Assembly (NCBI GenBank): GCA_028673005.1
Contig: CM054112.1
Coordinates: forward strand, 26,029,624-26,093,623
Length of the DNA stretch: 64,000 nt
Reading direction: 5' to 3'
Source of the DNA: Tanypteryx hageni
Taxonomy: Eukaryota; Arthropoda; Insecta; Odonata; Petaluridae
In this document: piece after piece, positions 54,069-64,000 of the stretch
Layout of the letters: every line of letters begins with the position of its first letter
Numbering within the stretch: the stretch's first letter is position 1
The notes under the pieces: generated by a model
Seen by the model: the letters and a program-made list of their open reading frames with translations, nothing else
The model's database searches: none
What the model was told of the DNA's origin: nothing
Translations under genes and position numbers: made by a program

Positions 54069-55485
54069 CTGGCTCTCGAAGAGGACGGACGTGCATTTCA
54101 CTCCTGCGAGCGCTGACCAGCCTGCGAGCGACACCTGTAGTAGTAGCAGTAGTCGTAGTGTTGTGTAAAGTAGAACCAGTATTTCTTACCTTATTTATTT
54201 TATTACCTATTTTTATTATTTTTATCATCTTATGACGTTCTTTGTGTTGTTGTTTAGTTAACTGATCTCTGAAAGAAACGCCATACTCATCCTTCTCTTA
54301 CCATATCGTAGTAGCTAATAGCTTCTCTAGACCACTCCATCCGTAATCTTTTTGTAATTTATTTATAGTAGCTTATTACCTTCTCCGTTATTAACTATTT
54401 GTCCCTGCGTTCGCATTTCTTTAGTTCCTAAATCTACGTTGCTCTTGTGCTAAACATTCTTGCCTGTTTGCATAGTGAATCACTCTATCCCTTTCACTTT
54501 TTACTTGCGTTCGACCCTAGATTTTAACCTTGAGGCCAGTCAACGAAGTAGCTAACTGCGTATATACGTTAGTTTAAATAAAATTTATAGATAGTACAGA
54601 TTAGTGAAGAGGATAGGATGGCTGCTCCGAGGACTCCTGTTTCCTCCTTCTTGCGCGACGCTGGCTGCGAGGCCATGAGGTCTCGGATCACGGTGCTGAA
54701 GAGGGTGGTTGCGGACCTCCTTCAGAGGGTGGAAAGGTCAGAGGCAGCCTTGGCGCGTGGGAGGGGTGCGGGTTCTTCCCTGAGAGCAAACCGCGCCAAA
54801 ATGGCGGCTCGGGTTCGCCTGGATGCGGAAGCCGGCAGAGCGATCGGGGAGGCTCCTGTTCGCGGCTCGAGGGTCCTCCGGTCCTGAAGCCCTATGAGTG
54901 GTGTGTGGTGTCCACTCGGGGGGTTCGTGGGGTGGTGCTGCGGAGGCGGGGAGTTGGGAACGCTTCGGTGTACCCTCTTCCTGTTAGTAATCGGTTAGCG
55001 GTGCTATCGGAGGACGACTCCAGTGCCGTTACGCCCGCACCCGCTCCCGTCTCCTCGGTGGGGACCGGGCCCAAGGAAAGCTCGGGGGGAAAGAGGGGGC
55101 TGTTAGTGTTAGGGAGCTCCAACGTCCGGCGTGTGGTAGCGCCTTTACTGTCAAGGGCCCGGCGGGAGGGAGGTAATGAGCGGGTGTTCTCCAGGTGTAT
55201 CCCAGGAGGTTCGGTGCCCCAGGTGACGAAGGAGTTCAGGGCGTCGGTATTGGGCACGGGTTGCTCCTCGCTGCGGGTGGTGGCCCATGTTGGGACTAAC
55301 GACGCTTCGAAGCGCGGGTCCGAAGAGGTTTTAAGTTCTTTTAAGGACTTGGCCACTGAGGTTGCTCGTGTCCGAGAGGAGTCGGGTGCTTATGTGCGGC
55401 TTACTATCTGTAGCATTGTTCCACGGACGGACTGCGGTGCTATGGTTTGGATCCGAGTGGTCGGGCTGAACCGTAGTCTATATTA
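54069..55485 (+). mobile_element. CR1-like LINE, 5' part only
   Basis: 5' UTR 54069-54617 followed by ORF1; sequence similarity stops abruptly at about 55485 inside ORF1. ORF2 and the 3' end are absent. This complements copy 1, which lacks the 5' UTR. Confidence 0.75.
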
Positions 55486-55489
55486 TTAA
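54618..55489 (+). pseudogene. CR1-like ORF1 with SGNH-like domain, frameshifted
   Basis: Begins MAAPRTPVSSFLRDAG with a good ATG. Residues 20-60 (MRSRITVLKRVVADLLQRVE) are heptad-like, a likely trimerising coiled coil. The first frame stops at 54887. The second frame (54905-55489) carries LLVLGSSNVRRVV (SGNH block I, Ser in GSS), VVAHVGTNDAS (block III Asn) and LTICSIVPRTD. The last block, with the Asp/His pair, is beyond the truncation. ORF1 proteins bind element RNA; the role of the esterase-like domain is unsettled. Confidence 0.72.
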
Positions 55490-55909
55490 CTATACCATTA
55501 ATATTTCTTTCTTTCAGATCCTCGTCTATGCACACAATATCTAATGTTTTATCTAATTTATCTAATCTCGATCTAATCTATTCCCCTTTTTTCTAAATTG
55601 ATAATAGTGTAATGTTTTTCACGTAGTTCATCTCTTAGTTTTACTATAGTAAAGTTCAGTTCATCAATGATATTAATGCAGTTATTCAGTGTTTTCAGTA
55701 ATACATCATATATCTATACTAGAAAGTTTATAATTAGCCTAAATTCATTTAGGTCCTTCCGTAAATCGCAATGATCTGTTGGCGTGAGGAATACTCTCGA
55801 CCTGTTTATCTTTTTGAAGGCATCCGGAGAATCTACAAATTTATTTTCTTATTGTTAGGATCCATCTGTAAATCGCCTACTTGAATCCAGAACAGTTAAA
55901 GTGCAGGAT
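55490..55909. other. AT-rich spacer
   Basis: Nothing recognised between the truncated LINE and the tandem array. Confidence 0.35.
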
Positions 55910-56530
55910 TGTTTCCTTGGCGTACCTTACGTCCTCCCCCCTATTCCCTTCCCATCCTTCCCACGTGTATTTTCGTTTTCACGCTTCGTATTCGTAATCG
56001 TTATTAAGGTCTCTGTCGATTGATACTAATGTCGACCGTGTTTCCCTGGCGTACCTTACACCATCCCCCCTTTATTTTCGTTTTTACGCTGCGTATTCGT
56101 AATCGTTATAAAATTCTCTGACGATTGGTACCAATGTCGACAGTGTTTCCTTATCGTACCGCCCCCCTTTTCCCTCCCCCACTTTATTTTCTTTTTTACG
56201 ATTCGTATTCGTTATCAAATTCTCTGTCGAATGATACCAATGTCGACAGTGTTTCCATGGCGAACCTTACGCCCTGCCCCCTTTTCCCTCCCCCCCCTTT
56301 TTTTTTCGTTTTTTCGCTGCGTATTCGTAATCACTATAAAATTCTCTGACGATTGATACCAATGTCGACCGTGTTTCCTTAGCGTACCTTAAGCCCTCCC
56401 CCCATTCATTTTAGTTTTTATGCTGCGTATTCGTAATCGTTATAAAGTTCTCTGTCGATTGACACCAATGTCGACTATGTCCCTCAGCGTACCTTACGCC
56501 CTCCCCCCTTTCCTCTCCTCCTTCCATTCT
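55910..56530. repeat. Tandem array, six units of about 100-128 bp
   Basis: Each unit starts near TTTCCNTGGCGTACCTTACG, has a CCCCCTTT-type run, then CGCTGCGTATTCGTAATCGTTAT and TGTCGATTGATACCAATGTCGAC. Unit starts are near 55913, 56041, 56142, 56248, 56373 and 56479. Length varies through the C/T run. It lies directly downstream of LINE sequence and upstream of an A/T-rich LINE-like tail. Confidence 0.85.
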
Positions 56531-56619
56531 CCTTTTTGTTGCATATCCGTAAATTCCCCTCAGTCCTTTCTCCTTTTTGCTTCCTATTCGTAAATACCCC
56601 TCTTTTCTCCACCCCAGTT

Positions 56620-56760
56620 TTTACTATGGGAAGTGGGATTCTGGCAACTGGGAATTCGAGCATTTGCTACTTGAGCATTTGGGACTATGGCAACTAGGAT
56701 TAATGGCACCTGGGTTTTATGGCAAGTGGGATTCGAGCAACTGGGACTAAACACTTCTGA
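56620..56760. repeat. Short imperfect repeats around GGGATTCTGGCAACTGGGA
   Basis: Motifs such as GGCAACTGGGA, GGCAACTAGGAT, GGCACCTGGG and GAGCAACTGGGA recur every 15-25 bp. Confidence 0.65.
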
Positions 56761-56849
56761 ATGCCTTACCTTCACACATAGATCCTTTATCCATGCCAAT
56801 AAAACCCTTTATAAAACTAGGATTGAGTCATCTTTCGCAAAAATAATTA

Positions 56850-57045
56850 CAATTCATCATCTTCTCATCACTCATTATCTATCCGTTATATTTGTTATTA
56901 TTGCCAATTCTTTTCTTAATTTATTAATCATTATTGCTATTTTTTATTTATTTTTAAAAATTGTGTTGTTACTATTTCACTGTAAATTGGCAAACTTGCT
57001 GTATGTGAAATTATGAATAAATATATAAAATAAGTAAATAAATAA
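56850..57045 (+). mobile_element. Probable LINE or SINE 3' tail
   Basis: CTGTAAATTGGCAAACTTGC is followed by AATAAATATATAAAATAAGT and an AAATAAATAAA tail, in the style of the LINE tail at 44510-44560. No coding part is preserved. Confidence 0.4.
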
Positions 57046-58520
57046 AGGTCTGGAGTCTCATCCTGTCAGATATCATGCAAGAGAGACACAATGATGTCAC
57101 GGAGCGATTAAAATAGGTAGCCCGAGTAATTAAGAGAAATCTCAGACAAGTGCCTGCGTACATTTTATAGATTCCTTCTCTAACAAACGGGACAGGCTAA
57201 CCAATTGTCCTAGAATAGCGTTTCTTAAAAAGTTTTTAAAATAACGCAATTCAAGAGACAATTTTCGAAGATATTTTGAGAACGGCCAAATAGCAATAAT
57301 TTATTTCTATTTAATACTTCAGGCAATTTATATCGGAAGGAGGGAACTCACTATGAGAATTCCCGGCGCTGGCGACGTGATGAGGGAATGCCCCAAAGAG
57401 TGTCGACTAACCCAATACCGGCTGAATCTATTTTAATCTTTCTTTCAATTTTAAATATAGCGACGCTTAAAGAGGATTATGGGTAATCACCGTGTAAAAT
57501 AACGGTTCTAGTTCGATTTCAGAACCGTTTGAATGATAATGGGTGCAGGATATTGTTTATTTGCATTTTAAAATTGCTGAAAATAACCGTAAAACCTCGG
57601 GAATTACACCTAACAACGCCTAAAAGAATGAAAATTAATTTTCCAGCGGCTAATTTTAAAATACGTTCCGGTATGGTGCACAGATTTATTTTGAACAGGA
57701 AAATTTTGTTTTTTGATGTGGAAATCTTTCGTCGTCGAGGGAAAAGTTGCTGATTTAGCGGAGTACATTAAATTAGATTATACGGAAAACGAGAAATGAT
57801 TCGTGAATTTTCTCCCGTGACCACAACAGAGAGGTTGGGAGCCATAGGCTGCAGGGGTGGAGCCCTTAATTTTTGATACTGCCACGACTTTTACTGCACA
57901 ATAAAAAGCTACTTAATAAATCTCTCCGACAGATTTTTGAGGAATGTGATACAGAAAGTCGTAAAAATTTTGAAAGATACATGAAAAAAATGTTTGGGAA
58001 GGGCTGGTTTAAAGTATTCGCCATGAGAAGTGAATTTGAGATTTTGTCAGTTACGAATGAGTAGCGAATTTAATACAAAGAAGCAATCATTTCTGCCCTT
58101 TGTATGATGTTCGTTCTTCGTTTGCCATTGTTGCAAAATATAATTTACGTGCTTAATTAATGTTTATCAACCTATTTTTACGTCATAACATGTTTTAAAT
58201 CTGGAGTTTCAAATTCAAATCGGTGCACGGGCCGCATGGAGACCCTCCACCGAACTCGCGGGCCGTATTAAAGCATCGAATCAATTCTGCGAGCCACATA
58301 CTTTCCCTGTCCTCACGCCGTTTCATATTCTTTGGACATTCATTCTCTCCTTCCACAAGGAAGAAGTCGTCCCAACTAGTTTTGGAACCGGGAATTCCCA
58401 TTCCGGGGAATTTACTCGATATTTTTTTAATGAATCCCGGGAATTGTTCGTTTGAATTTTGTGCCGAGTCAAGCTTTTCCAGAGTTGCCTTCGTAGCGGT
58501 TTTTTTATATTCTCCGAATT
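57046..58520. other. No gene recognised; hAT-like trace
   Basis: An open frame at 57873-58064 (KSLRQIFEECDTESRKNF...) has no recognised family. A GGGCCGCATGGAG/GCGGGCCG stretch at 58228-58265 resembles the inner part of the MITEs at 50.8 and 52.2 kb. Confidence 0.3.
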
Positions 58521-58835
58521 TCAGTCCCAGAAAATAGTACAAATTCCGCTCCGATATTACAATTCTAAGATATTTAATGTGCAAGAAAAAATTACCCTGC
58601 ACGATAGATTTCCGATTTCCCATGTAAAACAAATGGGAAGGATAGTTCCTGGAATCGAACCCGGGACTTCAATCTTCGCAGCACAAAATATCCTCGGGAG
58701 CTCGGCCCAAGTAGCAAGAGATTTCCAACAAGTTTCATGAAAATTGGTCTATTGGTTCAAAAGTTAATAGGGGACGACAGACAGACAGTCACAACGACAA
58801 AACTATAAGACTATAAGACATTCTGGAAAGTAGTC
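58521..58835 (-). repeat. SINE-like repeat with tRNA B-box
   Basis: The clearest copy. Minus strand: GGGCCGAGCTCCCGAGG (A-box-like), then GTCCCGGGTTCGATTCCAGG (B-box), then CCCATTTGTTTTACATGGG. On its other flank are AAAAGTTAATAGGGGAC and GACAGACAGACAG. Confidence 0.72.
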
Positions 58836-59811
58836 TAATTACTTCCAAACCGAAAGCAACATCACTAAAATGTCTCTTCCGATAGAAAATTATCGGAATA
58901 TGAGGCCAAATTATGAGTACGCTTTGCTTTATCTAGCAGCGGTTCCCTTCTAAAACTGACATGCGGACGACACCGTCATCAATGACAATAATATTTCTTT
59001 CGCTTTTTTATTTGATGTAATGTTTTACGAGAAGCAAAAGTGTTCATCAGAAAGATTAATATTTATGAAAATTTTCCATAAAACATATAGGGAAGAAAAA
59101 AGAATGTCTGATAATTAACAACAGATGAGATAAAAACATGCTCTATCTGAAATAAAGAAAGGAGACTACTCCTACGCCGTGATTCAATAAATAGAGTATC
59201 GCACAATGGTAGAGGGAGAGGAAAAAATAAAAGGAAAGTCAAATAAAAAAAGGAAAGAAATTAACACAGTTTTTAGGGAGCCCAGGAGCCCGCTTCCGAC
59301 ACGCACACCAAAACAAAAGTCAAGTGCCTCCTGACCGCAACACAGATTAGGACAAGGGCACGTGACGGACACACACAACTGAAAAATAAAAACCGAAGGG
59401 AAAAACTAATTCATTAATGATAATCCTCTTTAGTACAATAAACCACATTTTTTAACTTTGCAAATAATTGGTTCCGGAAAACTGACGCGAAATGCAGATT
59501 CGCGAAATGCGTCCTAATTCCTCATAAGACGCAATGTAAAAATGGCAGAACGGTTCCGAGACAACCTAAAAAGTTCACTTTTTATCATAAATAATGCAGT
59601 TAAACCCTAATCCTACCAGGCTGTGACTTGGAGAAATATTTGAATTTTTATTCATGATTGTATCTACCAATAAATTCATTTGGCACGGAGAGTTTGTGTA
59701 TTCTATTATTTTGTATTTCTACATAAATGGACGCCATTAACTTTTTTTATCTCTTTATGTTTCATTTATATAGTCCCGAATATAAAATCCCTACGCTGAC
59801 TACCAGGATGT
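58836..59811. other. No gene; start of an inverted-repeat region
   Basis: Mostly AT-rich. CTACCAGGCTGTGACTTGGAG at about 59617 and CTACCAGGATGTGACCCAGA at 59801 are near-direct repeats, and an inverted relative occurs at about 63261-63284. Confidence 0.4.
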
Positions 59812-59819
59812 GACCCAGA

Positions 59820-62599
59820 CAGTGGCGGCTCGTAGCTAAAATTAGTGGGGGTGCTGCTCCAGAAAATTTTTAGCCTTTGTTTTAAAATTGTGTAAAAGGA
59901 AAAAAACATGTATAAAAAGAAAATTTATTCAGGAACTTGATAAAAACTTAACAAAAAAAACCAAACATTTTAAACTTACTTTAACTTAAATTGTTACAGT
60001 TCAAGCTTGATCTATTAATTTAAAAATGAAATCCATTCTTCTTGTTTTAATTTGCGCAAAAAGTTCAATAATTTTCTCCTTGATCTCTGGATGACAATTG
60101 AGGAAATCTTTCTCCATTGAAAGTACTGCAAGCGCATTTAGTCTTTCCGAATTCATAGTGCTTCTTAAAAAAGTTTTTATTCTTTTCAATGTTGAAAAGC
60201 AGCGCTCTGCCTCTGATGTAGTCATGGGCATTGTCAAGAGGATTTTTATCAGTTTCGTAATTTCACTAAAAACATCATCTAGATTATTTTCCAAGATAAA
60301 TTTCAGCAGCTCAATTAATTTGCAATATTCATGAATATCAGTCCTACAATAGAATACTTTTAGTTCAGTTTCAAGCTTTTCTTTGTCAATCATGGGATAA
60401 GCTTCAGTGGTCAGTACTATCTCTTTTGTGGGATGTTCATTCTTAAATCTAGTGAAGCATTTCTTGTTGAACAATTTAGCAGCTACTAAGTGTTTAGTGG
60501 AAGAATATCTGTCCATTATATCAACACATATATAGTCACACACTTCCTTAGCTTCTGCCATGAGTGTCTTTGAAGGATTCTCAAAGTACTTTGAGTTTCT
60601 CAATTCTAAAACAGCAGTTTTGAAATTTATTATATATTCATTAACTTTAAACACACTAATCTCTCCAGATTGCATTTGGTTGTAAATTATTTCAACATGA
60701 GGCATAATCTGATGAAAAAGCTCTAACCAAAACTTGAAATTATCATCATTCAGGTATTTTAAAATTCCTGTTGCTTCTGCAATGGTTTGATCTGCATTTG
60801 ATGTTGACTGAATTTCAGTAAGGCAGTTTTTTAAAGGTTGCAAATTTTCATGAACTCTGTTTATGGTCCGTATGTTGAAATTCCACCTTGTAGAGGATGG
60901 ACATGGAATGCTGACGTCCATATGTTTCTTGAGAATGGACACACGTTGTGGTGATCTTGAGAAGAATGTTGGAATAGCCAGAATGTTAGAGAAAAATATT
61001 CTTGCATTTCGTGTAATACTTGCTGCATTTCTCATTATTAAATTAAGTTGATGTGCATAACAGTGAATGAAATGTGCATTACTATAAACTGCTTTTATTT
61101 TTGCTTGAACTCCTGCTTTTTTGCCTTTCATGACATTTGCACCATCAAATGTCTGAGCTATCAGTTTTTGTCCATTTCCTTGAAGGATTATGTCCAATTG
61201 TTCTAAAATACGTTTTGATATGCCATCTGCAGTTTCATTTTCGGGAATAAAGAATCCCAAAAAACGCTCAAATATTTCTTCATTCAATACGTACAGTAGA
61301 ACAAGGACCATTTGAGTGTGTTCCGAAACATCTGTTGTGTCATCAGCCATGACAGATACAAAGGAAGCTTTTCTAATTTCCGTCCTTATCTCCTCATGGT
61401 ATATTTGTAGCAGGCAGTCAAGTATCTCATTCTGAATGGTCTTAGAAACACCTTTGAAGGCTGCACTGGTTTCTAAGTGATTCTTAAAATCTGAATCTAA
61501 TTTAGATGCAAAATTTACTAATCCTCTAAATACCCCTGGATTTACTGAATCGTCTTTTTCATCATGTCCACGTAAGGGAGTATCAAAGTTTCCACAAAAG
61601 TAAATGCAGTCTATTATTTTGGACAAAATTTTACGGTTCTTTTTAACTTTTATATTATGCTCATTGATTGAAAGTCTGTATGCCTCACTAAGTTTCTCCT
61701 TAATACTTACGGTTCCTAAAAGTGACAGTGAAACAACATTATCAATGTGCTTCTTTGACTTCTCATGCTTTTCAGTTTTTTCTTTCATTTTGTTTATATT
61801 TCTAAAATCATCTTTTGTCCACGGTACATCACCTCCAAACAGCAAACATGGGAAGCAAAACAGTGCATTTTTTACTTCACAGCCGCAAAGCCAACTTTTC
61901 CGTTGGTACCATTCAGAATTAAAGCTACGAATATATTTCTTGTTGTTGCTTTTGCCTGGCTGAGATATTAGAATATCAGGTGTTGAACGACCTCTTTTCT
62001 TAACTGTAACTTTCTCATGGAGAGATAGCTGTGAAAACTTAAGCTGTTGAAGTTCACTTACAGTCACAGAACTTATTTCTTGGGGATGCAAGGCCATGGT
62101 TAAAGTTTTCTGTTAAATAAAAGAACCGAAAAAAAATGAATCAAATAGAATAGCTGGAAGCAGAATAATAATCTAATTCTACACTTTATCACATTCAAGA
62201 ATATGGTACACGGTTTTTAAGCACAACACACGCCGGGTAAAAAAAAAACTTCCACCATCACGCCAGAGCCGGCACTGCGAGAGCAACAATGCTCTCTCTA
62301 CCTGGCAGTCCCGCCTTCCTCCCCACCCCCCTCCTATGTGCGCATGCGCACAACAGTCAAACACCATGTCGCTGGCACTGTGAAGCGCACAGTTCCATAC
62401 AAAGATTTTTGTATCTTTTTCATAAACTGGGGGATGGCTACTGAAGTACTGACATTAAGCTTAAGGAATATATATTGTACTACAAAAATAAAGAAAGAAT
62501 TAAAGAAAAAAGGACTCATTATATTAAATGTTATTGATAATATCAAGTGGAAATAGGGGGTGCTGCAGTTCCGCAGTGCCTATACACGAGCCGCCACTG
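59820..62599 (-). mobile_element. Complete autonomous hAT transposon
   Basis: Both ends read CAGTGGCGGCTCGT (left from 59820, right in reverse from 62599). Flanking GACCCAGA at 59812-59819 and 62600-62607 is a perfect 8-bp target duplication. Length 2780 bp with one uninterrupted transposase frame. GGGGGTGCTGC motifs lie just inside both ends. All parts needed for transposition appear present. Confidence 0.93.
60001..62097 (-). CDS. hAT transposase, 698 residues, uninterrupted
   Basis: Excises and reinserts the element. Residues about 60-117 form a TTF/BED-like zinc finger (WLCGCEVKNALFCFPCLLF, with His at 111 and 117). Residues 95-330 match the DUF4371 region, with MADDTTDVSEHTQM (first catalytic Asp, about 252-256) and QTFDGANVMKG (second Asp, 318). 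HCYAHQLNLIMRNA (345-358) is the hAT C/H motif. STRWNFNIR follows. The carboxyl end MTTSEAERCFSTLKRIKTF carries the catalytic Glu and the dimerisation domain. Length is normal for hAT/ZMYM-like transposases. ATG at 62095-62097 is the first start in frame. No introns, stops or frameshifts were seen. The element ends flank it, so it is not a domesticated gene. Confidence 0.93.
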   Translation of the reverse strand: MALHPQEISSVTVSELQQLKFSQLSLHEKVTVKKRGRSTPDILISQPGKSNNKKYIRSFNSEWYQRKSWLCGCEVKNALFCFPCLLFGGDVPWTKDDFRNINKMKEKTEKHEKSKKHIDNVVSLSLLGTVSIKEKLSEAYRLSINEHNIKVKKNRKILSKIIDCIYFCGNFDTPLRGHDEKDDSVNPGVFRGLVNFASKLDSDFKNHLETSAAFKGVSKTIQNEILDCLLQIYHEEIRTEIRKASFVSVMADDTTDVSEHTQMVLVLLYVLNEEIFERFLGFFIPENETADGISKRILEQLDIILQGNGQKLIAQTFDGANVMKGKKAGVQAKIKAVYSNAHFIHCYAHQLNLIMRNAASITRNARIFFSNILAIPTFFSRSPQRVSILKKHMDVSIPCPSSTRWNFNIRTINRVHENLQPLKNCLTEIQSTSNADQTIAEATGILKYLNDDNFKFWLELFHQIMPHVEIIYNQMQSGEISVFKVNEYIINFKTAVLELRNSKYFENPSKTLMAEAKEVCDYICVDIMDRYSSTKHLVAAKLFNKKCFTRFKNEHPTKEIVLTTEAYPMIDKEKLETELKVFYCRTDIHEYCKLIELLKFILENNLDDVFSEITKLIKILLTMPMTTSEAERCFSTLKRIKTFLRSTMNSERLNALAVLSMEKDFLNCHPEIKEKIIELFAQIKTRRMDFIFKLIDQA

Positions 62600-62607
62600 G
62601 ACCCAGA

Positions 62608-63289
62608 GACACATTGACACAATGTAAAGAAAAAGTCTTTTGTTAGTGCCTGGTTTTGTTGATCTAAATTATGTACTACTAAGTCATTGGCAACTGTGGA
62701 CTGTATATTTGTAACAAACATGTTAAAATATATTCATTTGTAGTACGTGCATGAAAAACAATGACTATAATATGTAACATTTATAAAAAATACTGTGCCT
62801 GTCCAAGCAATGTTACAGAGACTGGGATCTAAATATTTGAAATAAACCTTTTTTAAAATGTCATTTGTAATGCATTTATGAAAAAACAATGAGTAAGTAA
62901 TATTTGACATTATAACATATATAAACTGTCAATACAAGTAATATTACAATGACAGTAAACTAATAATTGTAGCGAATACTCCAATAAGGTTGACAATTAT
63001 AATGCATGAATGAAAAGCATTTTGTTAATAATAAGCTGCTGATCCAGGTTATGTTGGTGTGATTCTGGTCTAAATATTTTAAATGAACTTTCTAAGATGG
63101 TTGTAAAATTTGGGTGACAATCGTTTCTTTATGTAATAATATTCAAAATTTTATAAAAATATTTGTCTAGAATAAAATAGAAATCTCACGTAATCATGCA
63201 TAGTGCGTGAATAATAAAAATAATGTCCTAATGAATCATATCTTCAAAATTTATCATGTGTGTCTCTAAGTCACACCCCGGTAGTTAAC
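62608..63289. other. Region between two hAT elements, diffuse repeats
   Basis: AT-rich with spaced repeats of AATGCATGAATGAAAA-type and GTCTAAATATTTNAAATRAAC-type motifs (about 62740-63080). It ends with GTGTGTCTCTAAGTCACACC near 63260, the inverted partner of the motif into which the first hAT inserted, followed by TTAA at 63285-63288. Confidence 0.4.
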
Positions 63290-64000
63290 CAGTGGCGTCG
63301 CGTGCACATTTAGGTTGGGTGTGCTTTTATTGGAGAGGGGGTTATGCAACCCGCGCTACAAAATTCACGTGTTAATTTGAGCGTACGATTGCATTTTTAT
63401 CGACGTGTGAAAGTTTTAAGAGAGCATAGCGCAGCAGCGCTCTTCTTAATTGGTCTAATGCAATTAATCGTAGAATAATTTTGAATACTTTAATTCAGTA
63501 ACTGATATAATTATGCATCACGCGCGCCGTTTATGTGAAAAGGGTTAACGCTTCGTTGTGAGAAGATTAGGATATCATTGGCAAATACTAGAGTGAAGCA
63601 CGAATTATCTGTATTTTTCTACGATTTTTAAATGTGTACAACTATATAATACGCACAGAAATCTGAAAAAGTAATCACTTGGGAAAATATTATTTTCCCG
63701 ATTGAATCAAAGAAAGGCTTAAAAAACTCATTTCACTTACTTATTTATACACCAGTTCCAATCTCCTGTTTTGCCTTAGGAATTGTGTTAGCACATCATC
63801 ATAAAATGAAGGTCTTTTCTTCAGTTCCACCAGCAATGTCTTTTCAATGGCGAGTGAACTTAGGCCGCATAACCTTTCCTGAGTTTGTGTTCCTCTATAA
63901 CACGTATGTATTCTCTTCATAGCCGAAAAAGAACGCTCGACTGTAGCAGTAGAACTCGGAATCGTCATGATAAGTTCCGCTAATTTATATATTTCCTTGA
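63290..64000 (-). mobile_element. Second hAT element, right side outside window
   Basis: Begins CAGTGGCGTCGCGTGCAC at 63290, a hAT end distinct from that at 59820. TAGTTAAC (63282-63289) would be the left 8-bp duplication, which cannot be checked. It carries a transposase carboxyl end on the minus strand. Confidence 0.75.
63741..64000 (-). CDS. hAT transposase carboxyl end (partial)
   Basis: Open from the window edge to the stop at 63741. Reads KEIYKLAELIMTIPSSTATV, ERSFSAMKRIHTCYRG, CGLSSLAIEKTLL and a basic tail. The ERSFS motif with its Glu and the 'l.sLAIe' helix define the hAT dimerisation domain. It differs strongly from the 60.0-62.1 kb transposase (AERCFSTLKRIK), so this is another hAT lineage. 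Integrity upstream is unknown. Confidence 0.85.
   Translation of the reverse strand, partial: KEIYKLAELIMTIPSSTATVERSFSAMKRIHTCYRGTQTQERLCGLSSLAIEKTLLVELKKRPSFYDDVLTQFLRQNRRLELVYK

Noticed and set aside
60001..62097. Domesticated ZMYM/THAP-like host gene
   Set aside because: Exact terminal repeats and target duplication enclose the frame, so it is a transposon.

Overview
The window is repeat-rich eukaryotic DNA, almost certainly from an arthropod and most likely an insect. This rests on a spliced clip-domain serine protease of the Snake/HP21 type, GT-AG introns, AT-rich intergenic DNA, and a dense mixture of CR1-like, RTE-like and other LINEs, tRNA-derived SINE-like repeats, and hAT, Tigger (pogo), mariner and MULE DNA transposons. 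I cannot name a species.

Layout. 0-2.6 kb: a LINE 3' end and unannotated DNA. 2.6-9.3 kb: a nearly complete but frameshifted CR1-like LINE, a MULE transposase relic, an antisense CR1 5' UTR, an unrecognised 155-codon ORF, a G-rich minisatellite and another CR1 fragment. 9.3-14.3 kb: two diverged copies of a roughly 0.8-0.9 kb sequence, each interrupted by its own CR1 insertion. 14.4-22.7 kb: one possible orphan exon, a scrambled hAT relic, a Tigger element (TIRs plus TA duplication) nested in an old CR1, and a dead mariner. 22.7-26.9 kb: almost featureless.

26.9-41.9 kb: the only host gene I can assemble. It is a minus-strand clip-domain serine protease with eight phase-compatible exons coding for about 409 residues. 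Its signal-peptide exon is not identified; a candidate upstream exon lies near 50.0 kb. Its introns hold an RTE LINE with a target-site duplication, a 3.1 kb hAT-like element with an 8-bp duplication, and several SINEs and small hAT elements.

42.6-59.8 kb: a 5'-truncated LINE with a long open reverse transcriptase frame, three short hAT MITEs (two with exact 8-bp duplications), SINE-like repeats, CR1 fragments including an ORF1 with an SGNH-like domain, and a roughly 0.6 kb tandem array. 59.8-62.6 kb: a complete hAT element with matching TIRs, a perfect 8-bp duplication and an uninterrupted 698-residue transposase, the best candidate for a recently active element. 63.3 kb to the right edge: the end of a second hAT.

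The CR1 copies at 4.7-6.4, 11.9-13.7 and 51.4-51.8 kb are almost identical over shared parts, so this family moved recently. All three are out of frame at the same adenine run near the end of ORF2.
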